From Bacteroidia bacterium (GTDB lineage Bacteria > Bacteroidota > Bacteroidia > Bacteroidales > Dysgonomonadaceae): 14,179 nucleotides of DNA. Each line of letters begins with the position of its first letter. Positions within the stretch are counted from its first letter, which is position 1. Under the pieces are notes generated by a model, which was not told where the DNA came from, searched no databases, and saw only the letters and a program-made list of their open reading frames with translations. The position numbers and the translations under genes are program-made. Shown here one piece after another: positions 1 to 6,896 of the stretch. The DNA is taken from positions 1 through 14,179 of the forward strand of contig JAUNRY010000028.1 in NCBI GenBank assembly GCA_030539475.1, written 5' to 3'.

Positions 1-709
1 CGTCGTCCATTTGGGCGTGTTTGGTGCCGTCGGCTTCGAGGGCGTTGTAGGAAATATTGGTTTTCACGCGCCCCGGACAAACCATTACCACACGGATATT
101 TTGGTCGTAATACTCGGCTTGCACGGTTTCAAAAAAGCCGTAGAGTGCGAATTTCGATGACGCGTAAACTGACCGCAACGGAAATCCGAATTTTCCGGAA
201 ATGCTTGTGGTTACGGCGATGGTTCCGCCGCCGTTTTCAATCATTTTCGGAAGCAGGCGTTTGGTGATTTTCACGGGTGCGAAGAAATTCACATCCATTA
301 TTTTTTTATCTACCGAAAAATCGGTATCGATTGTCTTGGAACGCTGGCTGATACCTGCATTGTGAAAAACTACATCAATTTTTCCAAAAATGGAAAGTGC
401 CTTATCGGTTAGCAAATCCAGGTTTTCTATATCGGAAAGGTCGCAAGGCAAAATTTCGCATTCTGCTCCCAACTCAACGCATTTTTGCTGCACTTTCTTC
501 AACTGCTCTTCCCGAGTTGCCGTCAAAATCAGCCTCGCACCTTCCGACGCGAACAGATACGAACACGCTTCGCCGATGCCCGACGAAGCGCCTGTAATCC
601 AGATAACAGCTCCCCCACCCCCCAAAGGGGGGATTTCGGAAGCCCCACCAACCTCCCCGAAGGGGAGGCTTTCGGGTTGAAGAGATGTGGTGATTTTATC
701 AGAATCCAT
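1..709 (-). CDS. Short-chain dehydrogenase/reductase, C-terminus cut by window edge; candidate 3-dehydrocapnine reductase
   Basis: This is an NAD(P)-dependent oxidoreductase of the classical SDR family. My translation from the ATG at 709 shows the Rossmann motif TGASSGIGEA (Gly40, Gly44, Gly46), a structural HNAG (Asn117), Asn141, the active-site Ser169, Tyr182 and Lys186 in SVYASSKFA, and PGRVKTN after it. These make up the Asn-Ser-Tyr-Lys tetrad. About 236 codons are visible and the end lies outside the window. Residues of about 9 to 34 are encoded by a G/C-rich palindromic repeat that lies between the start codon and the first beta strand, so the N-terminus is some 26 residues longer than normal for the family. 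The gene follows a cysteate synthase-like gene and a CapB-like acyltransferase, so reduction of 3-dehydrocapnine (CapC role) is the best guess. It is separated from them by a possible terminator, and an unrelated SDR substrate is equally compatible with the sequence. Confidence 0.85.
   Translation of the reverse strand, partial: MDSDKITTSLQPESLPFGEVGGASEIPPLGGGGAVIWITGASSGIGEACSYLFASEGARLILTATREEQLKKVQQKCVELGAECEILPCDLSDIENLDLLTDKALSIFGKIDVVFHNAGISQRSKTIDTDFSVDKKIMDVNFFAPVKITKRLLPKMIENGGGTIAVTTSISGKFGFPLRSVYASSKFALYGFFETVQAEYYDQNIRVVMVCPGRVKTNISYNALEADGTKHAQMDD
604..685. repeat. G/C-rich double-hairpin repeat inserted in frame in the SDR gene
   Basis: Two perfect hairpins lie side by side: CCCCCC-AAA-GGGGGG at 618-632 and CCTCCCC-GAA-GGGGAGG at 652-668. 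They are joined by a short linker. The segment is open in the SDR frame and encodes a Gly/Pro-rich peptide that resembles nothing in SDR enzymes. I recall sequences of this kind as dispersed intergenic repeats in Bacteroidota genomes, but could not check copy number. The element boundaries are approximate. Confidence 0.7.
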
Positions 710-743
710 AACCTTTTATAAATTTACATAAATTGCACAAACG

Positions 744-774
744 AAAAAGTCCCCTTTCAGGGGATTTAGGGGAC
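744..774 (-). terminator. Terminator-like hairpin made by a dispersed repeat, after the cysteate synthase-like gene
   Basis: Read on the minus strand, GTCCCC (774-769) pairs with GGGGAC (754-749), with an inner alternative CCCC-TGAAA-GGGG (763-751). A run of five T follows (748-744). It begins 6 bp after the stop codon of the upstream gene, so it could end or reduce transcription before the SDR gene. The sequence also looks like a repeat common in Bacteroidota intergenic DNA, so the terminator role may be incidental. Confidence 0.5.
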
Positions 775-780
775 TGGGAT

Positions 781-2112
781 TCAGGGAGCTAATACCTCTT
801 CCCACAACTGCTCGCGATATCCGTCAATTTCATGCGGCACGCACTCATCGGCGTTGGTTACCTCCCGGGTGGTATAAATCATCTGTTCCAGGAAATAGGG
901 CGCGCGCGAAGCGCCTTCGCCAATGTTTATCATTACGGTTTCTCCGTCTTTTATCAGATTCTTTTTCAGTGCATTAAAAAATCCTGCTACGCAGACGGTA
1001 GATGCCGGGCCGGGAACCATTTTTTGTTCGTAAGCGATTAGTTTTCCCAACGGAATGAGTTTCGATTCACGCATTCTGATGAAAGTGCCGCCGGTTTTCT
1101 TCACTAATTTTGCAATAATGGGGTAGGTGGCGGGATTTCCGGTTGCGAGAGTGGGCACGTCAGTAGTTGGATTTTTGATGATGGGATAGCTTTTTTCAAA
1201 ATCTTCGGGAAATCCTTTGGCTTCGGCTTTTTCCCAAGCCTGCACCATGGGGTCGCAACCGTCGGATTGCACCATGATGAAGCGCGGATTTTTAAGGCTC
1301 GGATAGATGTGGTTGATTTCGCGAATTCCTTTATCGATGGCCAGCGGCCCGGTTCCGCCGCTAATGGCCTGAATGTACACGTCGGGCGCTTTGCCAAGCT
1401 GGCGCAGCCACTCGAATACCATGGTTTTTTTGGCTTCGATGCGGATGGGATCGATATTCCCGGTCGACATTTGAATGTGATGCCGCTTGGCGTATTCGGC
1501 GGCCACTTCTTTTGCCTTGGCATAATCGCCCATGACGCGAAAAACTTGTTGCCCGAACGAACTGATGGTGGCTTCCGATGTGCGGATAGCGTCTTCGGGC
1601 ATAAAAACCGAACAGTTTACTCCGGCAATGGAGAGGTATTTGGCATAGGCCGTGGCGGAGTTTCCGGTGGAGGCGATGCAGTATTGTTTCAACCCGTTTT
1701 CTTTGAAAATACTGGCGGCAAGCGCCGCGGCAACGTCTTTGAAGGTTCCTGTGCCGCCGTTTAAATCGTTGCGATAGGCGTGCACTTCGATGGTTAAGCC
1801 GTATTCTTTTTTAGCAAATTCTTCCAGAAAACCCCACCGTTCGATGGGTGCGGTTCCTTCGTATCGGGTAATGATGTGTCTTTTGAGCACCAAAGGCAAA
1901 TAAGGAAAATAGTGCCAAAAATTTTGCGGTTCTCCTTTTATAAAACGAGGCAATCGTTTGTGGGATGTATTGTACCACACTTCGGAATGTTTGTTGCCGC
2001 AATTGGGGCATTTCTGAAACTGATCGAACCAAGCCCTGAAATTGGGCGTTTCGAACGCGCATTCGGTACATTTCAGGTAATACTTTTTTTGCCTTTTTAC
2101 TCGTAGTCTCAT
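781..2112 (-). CDS. Threonine synthase-like PLP enzyme with N-terminal zinc ribbon; probable cysteate synthase (archaeal type)
   Basis: A 443-residue fold-type II PLP enzyme. Cys15/Cys18 and Cys35/Cys38 form a zinc-ribbon-like N-terminus. The PLP lysine is Lys125 in GTFKDVAA, followed by ASTGNSATAYAKY, which matches the Asn-containing substrate loop, and SGGTGP, a glycine-rich phosphate loop. It lacks the Arg of the usual threonine synthase SFKDRG motif. Archaeal cysteate synthase, which makes L-cysteate from O-phosphoserine and sulfite, evolved from threonine synthase. It shares the short Cys-rich N-terminus, a W/F-x-YF-x-x-LP stretch (here FWHYFPYLPL, 65-74) and a FKD-x motif without Arg. 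Homologues are reported in Bacteroidota that make capnine. The gene starts 49 bp after a CapB-like acyltransferase that would use cysteate, which is the strongest support. A plain threonine synthase paralogue cannot be excluded. The stop codon touches a dispersed repeat. Confidence 0.65.
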   Translation of the reverse strand: MRLRVKRQKKYYLKCTECAFETPNFRAWFDQFQKCPNCGNKHSEVWYNTSHKRLPRFIKGEPQNFWHYFPYLPLVLKRHIITRYEGTAPIERWGFLEEFAKKEYGLTIEVHAYRNDLNGGTGTFKDVAAALAASIFKENGLKQYCIASTGNSATAYAKYLSIAGVNCSVFMPEDAIRTSEATISSFGQQVFRVMGDYAKAKEVAAEYAKRHHIQMSTGNIDPIRIEAKKTMVFEWLRQLGKAPDVYIQAISGGTGPLAIDKGIREINHIYPSLKNPRFIMVQSDGCDPMVQAWEKAEAKGFPEDFEKSYPIIKNPTTDVPTLATGNPATYPIIAKLVKKTGGTFIRMRESKLIPLGKLIAYEQKMVPGPASTVCVAGFFNALKKNLIKDGETVMINIGEGASRAPYFLEQMIYTTREVTNADECVPHEIDGYREQLWEEVLAP

Positions 2113-2127
2113 TGTTTTTGAAAATTA

Positions 2128-2155
2128 GTAGAGACGTAGCGCGCTACGTCTCTAC
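2128..2155. repeat. 28-bp perfect palindrome, REP-like
   Basis: The half-site GTAGAGACGTAGCG is followed directly by its exact reverse complement. It fills most of the 49-bp gap between the CapB-like gene and the cysteate synthase-like gene, and would form a 14-bp stem in their shared transcript. Two relatives with the same outer TAGAGACG/CGTCTCTA arms and a different core lie at 7642-7669 and 7804-7831. Confidence 0.85.
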
Positions 2156-2161
2156 AGGTGT

Positions 2162-3421
2162 TTATAACGCCATTTGTTTTACTTCGTCGCCTTTGTATTT
2201 TCCGGCTTCGAGGTTTACTTTTATTTTCTTGAATACTTCGATGGTTTCTTCCACTTCGCGCATGGTGTGCGAGGCGGTGGGGATGAGGCGGAGCATCAAT
2301 ACATCTTTAGGAACTACCGGATAAACCACGATGGAGCAAAACACGTTGTGGTTTTCGCGCAAATCAATCACGATATTTGTCCCTTCGGGAACCGATCCGC
2401 TGAAATAAACCGGTGTTACGGGCGATTGGGTGTTTCCGATGTTGAAGCCGTCGGCAACCAGTCCGTCTTGCAAGGCTTTGGCAACTTTCCAGAGATTTTC
2501 TTTGTGCTCCGGCTGATTTTGGAGAATATCCAACCGTTTCAACGCGCCAATCACCATGGGCATGGGCAGCGATTTGGCGAAAATTTGCGATCGCATGTTG
2601 TATTTGAGAGAATCTACGATGGCTTTTTCCGATGCCACAAATGCACCGATGCCTGCCATTGCCTTGGCAAACGTGCCGAAGTAAATGTCCACTTCGTCCA
2701 TCAGCCCGAAATGTTCGCTCGCGCCGGCGCCTGTTTGGCCCATGGTGCCGAATCCGTGCGCGTCGTCAATCATCAGGCGGAAATTGTATTTTTCTTTCAA
2801 GGCTACAATTCCGGGGATGTTTCCCAAATCGCCCGACATTCCGAAAACTCCTTCGGTGATGACCAAAATTCCACCGTTGTTTTCATCGGCGTGTTTGGTG
2901 GCGAAGCGGAGCATTTTATCGGCGCGTTCCATGTCGTTGTGCGGGAAAACAAAACTTTTGCCTCCTTTTGCTTTGTGCAGAAAAATTCCGTCCATGATGC
3001 AGGCGTGCGATTCGGAATCGTAAACAATCACGTCGTTGCGCGAACACAGCGAATCGATGATGGAAACCATTCCCTGATAGCCGTAATTGAGCAGGTAGGC
3101 CGATTCTTTTTTCTCGAATTTTGCGAGGCGTTCTTCCAGCTCGCGGTGGTATTTTGTTTGTCCCGACATCATGCGGGCGCCCATCGGGTATGCCATTCCC
3201 CATTGTGCGGCGGCGTCGGCATCGGCTTTGCGCACTTCGGGATGGTTGGCGAGTCCCAGGTAATTATTTAAACTCCAGGTGATTACTTCGCGTCCGTGAA
3301 ACATCATTCGCGGGCTTATTTCTCCTTCCAGTTCGGGGAACATAAAATATCCTTCCGCTTTTTTGCGATATTGCTCCAGCGGACCTTCAGCGCCTTTGAG
3401 GCGGTCAAAAATATCCAACAT
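2162..3421 (-). CDS. capB: Alpha-oxoamine synthase; probable cysteate fatty-acyl transferase of sulfonolipid (capnine) synthesis
   Basis: A 419-residue fold-type I PLP enzyme of the family that condenses an amino acid with an acyl thioester and releases CO2 (SPT, KBL, ALAS, BioF). Visible are SLNNYLGLANHP (50-61), His139 in SESHA, which would stack on PLP, DDAHGFG (219-225) and the PLP lysine Lys253 in GTFAKAMAGIGAF. The lysine loop is not the GTFSKSFAS-GGF form I recall for Bacteroides serine palmitoyltransferase. The whole protein instead matches the Bacteroidota subgroup with a YPMGARMMSG stretch (78-87) that I associate with cysteate acyltransferases (CapB, also called SulA). These join cysteate to a branched acyl thioester to give 3-dehydrocapnine. 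The next gene, a cysteate synthase-like enzyme, would supply its substrate. Serine palmitoyltransferase is the main alternative. The symbol follows the published capnine pathway and is provisional. Confidence 0.7.
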   Translation of the reverse strand: MLDIFDRLKGAEGPLEQYRKKAEGYFMFPELEGEISPRMMFHGREVITWSLNNYLGLANHPEVRKADADAAAQWGMAYPMGARMMSGQTKYHRELEERLAKFEKKESAYLLNYGYQGMVSIIDSLCSRNDVIVYDSESHACIMDGIFLHKAKGGKSFVFPHNDMERADKMLRFATKHADENNGGILVITEGVFGMSGDLGNIPGIVALKEKYNFRLMIDDAHGFGTMGQTGAGASEHFGLMDEVDIYFGTFAKAMAGIGAFVASEKAIVDSLKYNMRSQIFAKSLPMPMVIGALKRLDILQNQPEHKENLWKVAKALQDGLVADGFNIGNTQSPVTPVYFSGSVPEGTNIVIDLRENHNVFCSIVVYPVVPKDVLMLRLIPTASHTMREVEETIEVFKKIKVNLEAGKYKGDEVKQMAL

Positions 3422-3462
3422 AAATATATAATTGTGTGATTAAAAATAGACGTTGAGAATCA

Positions 3463-3480
3463 AGAGCCAAGAACCAAGAT
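3463..3480. repeat. Short dispersed repeat (AGAGCCAAGAACCAAG type)
   Basis: This A/G-rich motif recurs at 13854-13883 and 14101-14123, where it is part of a longer repeat. Here it lies in the leader of the CapB-like gene and is followed by a looser match to the rest of that repeat. Its role is unknown. Confidence 0.7.
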
Positions 3481-3536
3481 CGATGGATCTTAGACGATTG
3501 GAATCGTTGATTACCGACTTTTTGATTTTTTCGTTA

Positions 3537-3544
3537 CAAAAATA
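3537..3544 (-). promoter_or_regulatory. Possible -7 element (TATTTTTG) for the capB-like gene
   Basis: On the minus strand TATTTTTG fits the Bacteroidota -7 consensus TAnnTTTG, about 115 bp before the ATG. No clear TTTG is found 19-21 nt upstream, so support is weak. The spacing would give a leader of about 110 nt that contains the 3463 repeat. Confidence 0.35.
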
Positions 3545-3581
3545 GCTATTTTGTTTTAATACAGGAAATTTGTTTTGCAAT

Positions 3582-3615
3582 AAAAAAGTTGAGACGCGGG
3601 TAATCGCATCTCAAC
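3582..3615 (-). terminator. Intrinsic terminator after the DUF4834 gene
   Basis: On the minus strand GTTGAGATGCG (3615-3605) pairs with CGCGTCTCAAC (3598-3588) over 11 bp with one G-U pair and a 6-nt loop. Six T follow at 3587-3582. It lies 33 bp past the stop codon of the DUF4834 gene and before the capB promoter region, so it should close the murI-to-DUF4834 transcription unit. Confidence 0.85.
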
Positions 3616-3647
3616 GGTGTACTATTAGGCGGGATGGCTGCCGGTTT

Positions 3648-3881
3648 CTATTCTTTCTGTTTTATCTCTTCGAATTCCACATCAACGGCGTCTGTTTTTT
3701 CAAAACTTTTTCGTTGATAGTCCAGGATCCGGTCTTCCTGCGTTTCCGGAGTTTTTTCTTGCTGCGGCCGCGATTGCCTGTACGGGTTGCCGTGCGTTTT
3801 GCGCCGTGTTCCGAAAAGAAACCGATTTAAAAAATTGAATGCCAGATAAATTATCGCTAATATTAATAGAAATTTAAACAT
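3648..3881 (-). CDS. Small membrane-anchored DUF4834 family protein
   Basis: A 77-residue protein with one hydrophobic segment at residues 2-20 (MFKFLLILAIIYLAFNFLNR). A basic stretch follows (FGTRRKTHGNPYRQSRPQQ), then an acidic tail ending in DVEFEEIKQKE. Size, single N-terminal membrane helix, basic middle and D/E-x-V/F-E-E-I-K tail match the Bacteroidota family DUF4834, whose function is unknown. It lies 81 bp after pssA, a neighbourhood I recall as common in Bacteroidales. A strong terminator follows it. Confidence 0.8.
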   Translation of the reverse strand: MFKFLLILAIIYLAFNFLNRFLFGTRRKTHGNPYRQSRPQQEKTPETQEDRILDYQRKSFEKTDAVDVEFEEIKQKE

Positions 3882-3916
3882 CGTAAATACAAATTTGATT
3901 CAAAAAAAATTCTTTG

Positions 3917-3924
3917 TAAAGATA
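3917..3924 (-). promoter_or_regulatory. Weak candidate -7 element (TATCTTTA) before the DUF4834 gene
   Basis: TATCTTTA differs from TAnnTTTG by its last base. A TTG lies 22 nt upstream, slightly further than the usual 19-21. It stands 36 bp before the ATG, so it could give the small gene its own transcript beside read-through from pssA. Confidence 0.3.
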
Positions 3925-3941
3925 ATAGGAATAATTAAATG

Positions 3942-3962
3942 TTTTTCAATGCTTTTGAAAAA
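3942..3962. terminator. A/T-rich inverted repeat directly after the pssA stop
   Basis: TTTTTCAA and TTGAAAAA form a perfect 8-bp stem around a 5-nt loop. The stem begins at the base after the pssA stop codon. It has few G-C pairs and no clean T-run after it, so it is a weak terminator at best and might instead protect the mRNA end. Confidence 0.3.
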
Positions 3963-4667
3963 TTAACGATTGCTTTTCTTCTTTTCTCCTGTAAGGACGG
4001 AAATTGCGATATACGCCAACACTCCCCCAGCTATGCCGTTGATTTGCCAAACGGAAACAAAAGCAATCATCAGCGCAATGAGCAGAAACTGCTTCTCGTT
4101 TCCTTTCCGTTTCAGGTTTTTTATTTTGAGCGAAAACATGGGAATTTCAGAAACCATGAGCAGCGAGAGCCCGATAATAAGAACAAGGGTGATGTAAAGA
4201 AATCCTTCGGACTGAATTTGTGAAACTCCGTAAACGTAACTTATCCAAAACAGGGCGTTGGCCGGCGTAGGCAATCCGAGAAACGAGGTGGTTTGCCGCG
4301 TGTCGATATTGAATTTCGCGAGGCGGTAGGCTGAGAAAACGGGAATAAGAAACGCCGTATAGGGAATAAATTCTTTGAGCGGCAGAAGAAATGGGGGGAA
4401 AAGCATGAAGTTTTGCAACAGCACAAAAACGGCAGCCGCCGGCGCTACGCCGAAACTCACCACATCGGCCAGCGAATCCAACTCAACGCCTATTTTTGAC
4501 GAGACACCCAGCGCGCGCGCAGCCAGCCCATCGAAAAAATCGAAAACGGCTGCCACAACCACCCAGATAAATACCGCCGCCAAGTTTCCCTGAAAAGCCA
4601 TAACAATGGCTATGCAGCCCGAAAACAGGTTCATGAGCGTGATTATGTTGGGGATTTGTTTTTTCAT
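3963..4667 (-). CDS. pssA: CDP-diacylglycerol--serine O-phosphatidyltransferase
   Basis: An inner-membrane enzyme that transfers phosphatidyl from CDP-diacylglycerol to L-serine, giving phosphatidylserine for Psd. The CDP-alcohol phosphotransferase motif is complete: D43-x2-D46-G47-x2-A50-R51-x8-G60-x3-D64-x3-D68. Several hydrophobic segments surround it and the C-terminus is basic (GEKKKSNR). The ATG at 4667 gives MKKQIPNIITLMNLFSG, the usual N-terminus of this family, at 234 residues. A GTG at 4703 would add 12 residues that match nothing and would overlap psd. With the ATG start the gap to psd is 16 bp, so the two are surely co-transcribed. Confidence 0.95.
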   Translation of the reverse strand: MKKQIPNIITLMNLFSGCIAIVMAFQGNLAAVFIWVVVAAVFDFFDGLAARALGVSSKIGVELDSLADVVSFGVAPAAAVFVLLQNFMLFPPFLLPLKEFIPYTAFLIPVFSAYRLAKFNIDTRQTTSFLGLPTPANALFWISYVYGVSQIQSEGFLYITLVLIIGLSLLMVSEIPMFSLKIKNLKRKGNEKQFLLIALMIAFVSVWQINGIAGGVLAYIAISVLTGEKKKSNR

Positions 4668-4683
4668 TTTGCGGGTTGCGGGT

Positions 4684-5385
4684 TTACAAGCAAGCTTCTT
4701 CACTTCTATTTTCTATTTCCATCTTCTCCGGCAATCGCGCCAGCAATGTTTCGTTGGAGCGGACTTCATCGCCCATTTGCACCAGAATTTCGCTGTCTAA
4801 CGGCAGAAAAATATCCATTCTCGATCCCAATTTTATAAAACCCAGCGGGTCGCCAATGTGGTAGCTCCCGCCTTCTTTCACGTAGGTAACAATTCTTCGC
4901 GCTACCGCGCCGGCAATTTGCCGGGTGAGCACCCGTGTTCCGTCGGGGGTTTCGATGAAGATGTTGCTTCGTTCGTTTTCGTGGCTCGATTTCGGCAAAT
5001 AAGCCGCGTAGAAATTGCCTTTGCTGTGCGAGCAGTGAATTACTTTTCCGGTTACGGGCATCCAGTTGGAATGCGCGTTGAAAAACGACATGAAAATGGA
5101 AATCTGTATGCGCTCTTCCTTGAAAAAATCTTTTTCGAAAACCTTTTCAATCACCACTACTTTCCCGTCGGTTGGGGCGTTCACATATCCCAGCAAGTCT
5201 CCTTCGTAAACTCGTTTGGGCTTTTTGTAGAAATTCAGCACCAATACAAAAACAATCACCGAGGCAGCCAGCAGAAAAGCATCGAGAATGTTGTTTGGGA
5301 AAAAATAAGTCGTCGATCCGTTTAGCAGAATCAAAACGATTGCGGTAATCAGCACGGCTTTTCGTCCTTCTTTGTGAATGAGCAT
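4684..5385 (-). CDS. psd: Phosphatidylserine decarboxylase, short (PSD-A) type
   Basis: Converts phosphatidylserine to phosphatidylethanolamine. The protein has 233 residues, the short form. Two hydrophobic segments lie near residues 10-30 and 36-52. FFNAHSNWMP (101-110) holds the family's conserved His, and IKLGSRMDIFLP (184-195) holds the self-cleavage pair Gly187-Ser188, where Ser would become the pyruvoyl group of the small subunit. The ATG start gives MLIHKEGRK, typical for Bacteroidota. It follows cvpA by 11 bp and precedes pssA by 16 bp, so the enzyme and the supplier of its substrate are made together. Confidence 0.95.
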   Translation of the reverse strand: MLIHKEGRKAVLITAIVLILLNGSTTYFFPNNILDAFLLAASVIVFVLVLNFYKKPKRVYEGDLLGYVNAPTDGKVVVIEKVFEKDFFKEERIQISIFMSFFNAHSNWMPVTGKVIHCSHSKGNFYAAYLPKSSHENERSNIFIETPDGTRVLTRQIAGAVARRIVTYVKEGGSYHIGDPLGFIKLGSRMDIFLPLDSEILVQMGDEVRSNETLLARLPEKMEIENRSEEACL

Positions 5386-5396
5386 GGCAGTTGTTT

Positions 5397-6014
5397 TTAT
5401 ATCGAATCGGTTTCGAAATATTTCTGCTGAAAGGCGGAATCGATGGGATTTCCCGCTCCCGGCACAAGAGGTTCTCCATCGTAGCTTTCAATCTGTTTGC
5501 GGTATTTTTCCGGCACATAATCTTGCCAAACATCTTTGTTGAGGTAGGGAACGATGGCGGGTACCACGGCCTGAATACGGTCGTAGAAAAACGATTTTTC
5601 GCGGATGTCGGGTTTGATAATGGTTTTATCGGAATCGAGCATCAGCACAAGGTTTAGCAAGACGCTCAACACAACCATGGTTGTGCCCAGCGAAACCACG
5701 CTTCCCAAAATGCGGTTTACGAAGTTGAGGTGTATGGTTTCGAATATTTTTTGTATGAAAAACGCAATGATGGAGATTACGGCGGCTATTGAAAGAAAAG
5801 CCGCCGCGTAAGACAACACGTTGGTAACCTGCGGCGAGGGGTTGAACAGTTGTTCAATGTAGGGCTGAATTATTACCGCCAGCCTACCGGCAAAAATTGC
5901 TGCCAAGATAACTGTGGCCAGCCCCACAAGCATCATAACCAATCCTTTCCTGTATCCGTTTATGAACGCGATAAGCAGGAGAATGAGCGCCACAAGGTCG
6001 AACCAGTTCAACAT
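5397..6014 (-). CDS. cvpA: CvpA family inner-membrane protein
   Basis: A 205-residue protein with four hydrophobic segments at about residues 5-22, 26-48, 65-88 and 102-126, then a soluble C-terminal tail of about 75 residues. The N-terminus, with NWFDLVALILLLIAFINGYRKG, carries the typical D-x-x-x-L and G-x-x-x-G-Y-x-K-G pattern of CvpA, first named for colicin V production. Its biochemical role is not settled; links to envelope stress and purine metabolism have been proposed. It starts 2 bp after murI and ends 11 bp before psd. In some Bacteroidales I recall cvpA directly after infB, so its place here behind murI may reflect a local rearrangement. Confidence 0.9.
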   Translation of the reverse strand: MLNWFDLVALILLLIAFINGYRKGLVMMLVGLATVILAAIFAGRLAVIIQPYIEQLFNPSPQVTNVLSYAAAFLSIAAVISIIAFFIQKIFETIHLNFVNRILGSVVSLGTTMVVLSVLLNLVLMLDSDKTIIKPDIREKSFFYDRIQAVVPAIVPYLNKDVWQDYVPEKYRKQIESYDGEPLVPGAGNPIDSAFQQKYFETDSI

Positions 6015-6016
6015 AT

Positions 6017-6859
6017 TCAGTCGATTTTAATTTTTTGAGCTTCAATTTTTTCGTTCAAAAACAACGATGCCAATTCTCCGAAATTTTCGGGCGAGTCGGT
6101 GGTGAAAAAATTAACCGTGCCGTTTTTTGAACATTTTTTTTCTATTTCGGGATGGCGGTGAAGATAATCTTTTAAACTTTCCGCCACATATTTTCCCTGC
6201 GATACAACCCGGATATTTTTCGGAAGGAACTGCTCTATTTTGCTGATTAATAAAGGGTAATGAGTGCATCCCAAAATGATGGCATCAATTTGTCCGTCTT
6301 TCTTCAGCAGGTTGTCGATATGTTTTTTCACAAAATAATCGGCTCCGGGTTTATCGAATTCGTTGTTTTCCACCAGCGGAACCCACATGGGGCAGGCTTC
6401 GGCGGCTACTTGGAGCTGCGGATGCAGTTTGGCAATCTCAATATCGTACGATTGCGACTTTATGGTTCCCGATGTGCCGAACACGCCCACATGGCCGGTT
6501 TTTGTGAGTGCACCCACCGATTCAACCGTAGGCCGGATAACGCCCAGCACTCTTTTCGCCGGGTTTGTCTGTGGCAAATCTATCTGCTGAATGCTTCGCA
6601 ACGCTTTTGCCGATGCCGTATTGCACGCCAGAATAACCAGCCGGCAGTTCTGTTCGAAAAGCCATCTCACGGCTTCGCGCGTAAACTCGTAAACGAGCTC
6701 GAAAGAGCGGTTTCCGTAAGGGGCGCGGGCATTGTCGCCCAAATAGATGTAATCGTAGTTTGGTAACAACGATTTAATTTCGGACAAGACGGTAAGCCCG
6801 CCGTATCCTGAATCGAAAATGCCGATGGGCGATTTTTGTTTTTCAGTACCGTTAATCAC
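6017..6859 (-). CDS. murI: Glutamate racemase
   Basis: Makes D-glutamate for peptidoglycan precursors without a cofactor, using two cysteines. GIFDSGYGGLTVL (13-25) contains Asp16. LACNTAS holds the first catalytic Cys79, and ILGCTHYP holds the second, Cys198, followed by His200. GVFGT (125-129) and the 280-residue length fit the family. The only start giving a normal N-terminus is GTG at 6859, because an in-frame stop lies two codons upstream. An ATG two bases further upstream is out of frame and meets a stop at once. It lies behind ompH, as is common in Bacteroidales, and its stop is 2 bp from the cvpA start. Confidence 0.95.
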   Translation of the reverse strand: MINGTEKQKSPIGIFDSGYGGLTVLSEIKSLLPNYDYIYLGDNARAPYGNRSFELVYEFTREAVRWLFEQNCRLVILACNTASAKALRSIQQIDLPQTNPAKRVLGVIRPTVESVGALTKTGHVGVFGTSGTIKSQSYDIEIAKLHPQLQVAAEACPMWVPLVENNEFDKPGADYFVKKHIDNLLKKDGQIDAIILGCTHYPLLISKIEQFLPKNIRVVSQGKYVAESLKDYLHRHPEIEKKCSKNGTVNFFTTDSPENFGELASLFLNEKIEAQKIKID

Positions 6860-6896
6860 ATGCTAAGATTTTAAAACAGATAAACTTACGCGCTAA

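Noticed and set aside
390..721. Three overlapping plus-strand open frames at the left end
   Set aside because: They are antisense to the SDR gene, whose motifs are clear, and partly translate the G/C-rich repeat.
781..2112. Plain threonine synthase of the threonine pathway
   Set aside because: No other threonine genes are near, the usual SFKDRG motif is changed to TFKDVA, and the neighbour is a cysteate-acyltransferase-like gene. It is kept only as the main alternative.
2174..3271. 365-codon open frame on the plus strand, antisense to the capB-like gene
   Set aside because: It lies wholly inside a well-supported PLP enzyme gene, its translation (rich in Phe, His and Val) shows no domain, and it mirrors the codon use of the real gene.
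4668..4703. GTG start giving pssA 12 extra residues
   Set aside because: The extension overlaps psd and matches no family N-terminus; the ATG at 4667 gives the conserved one.
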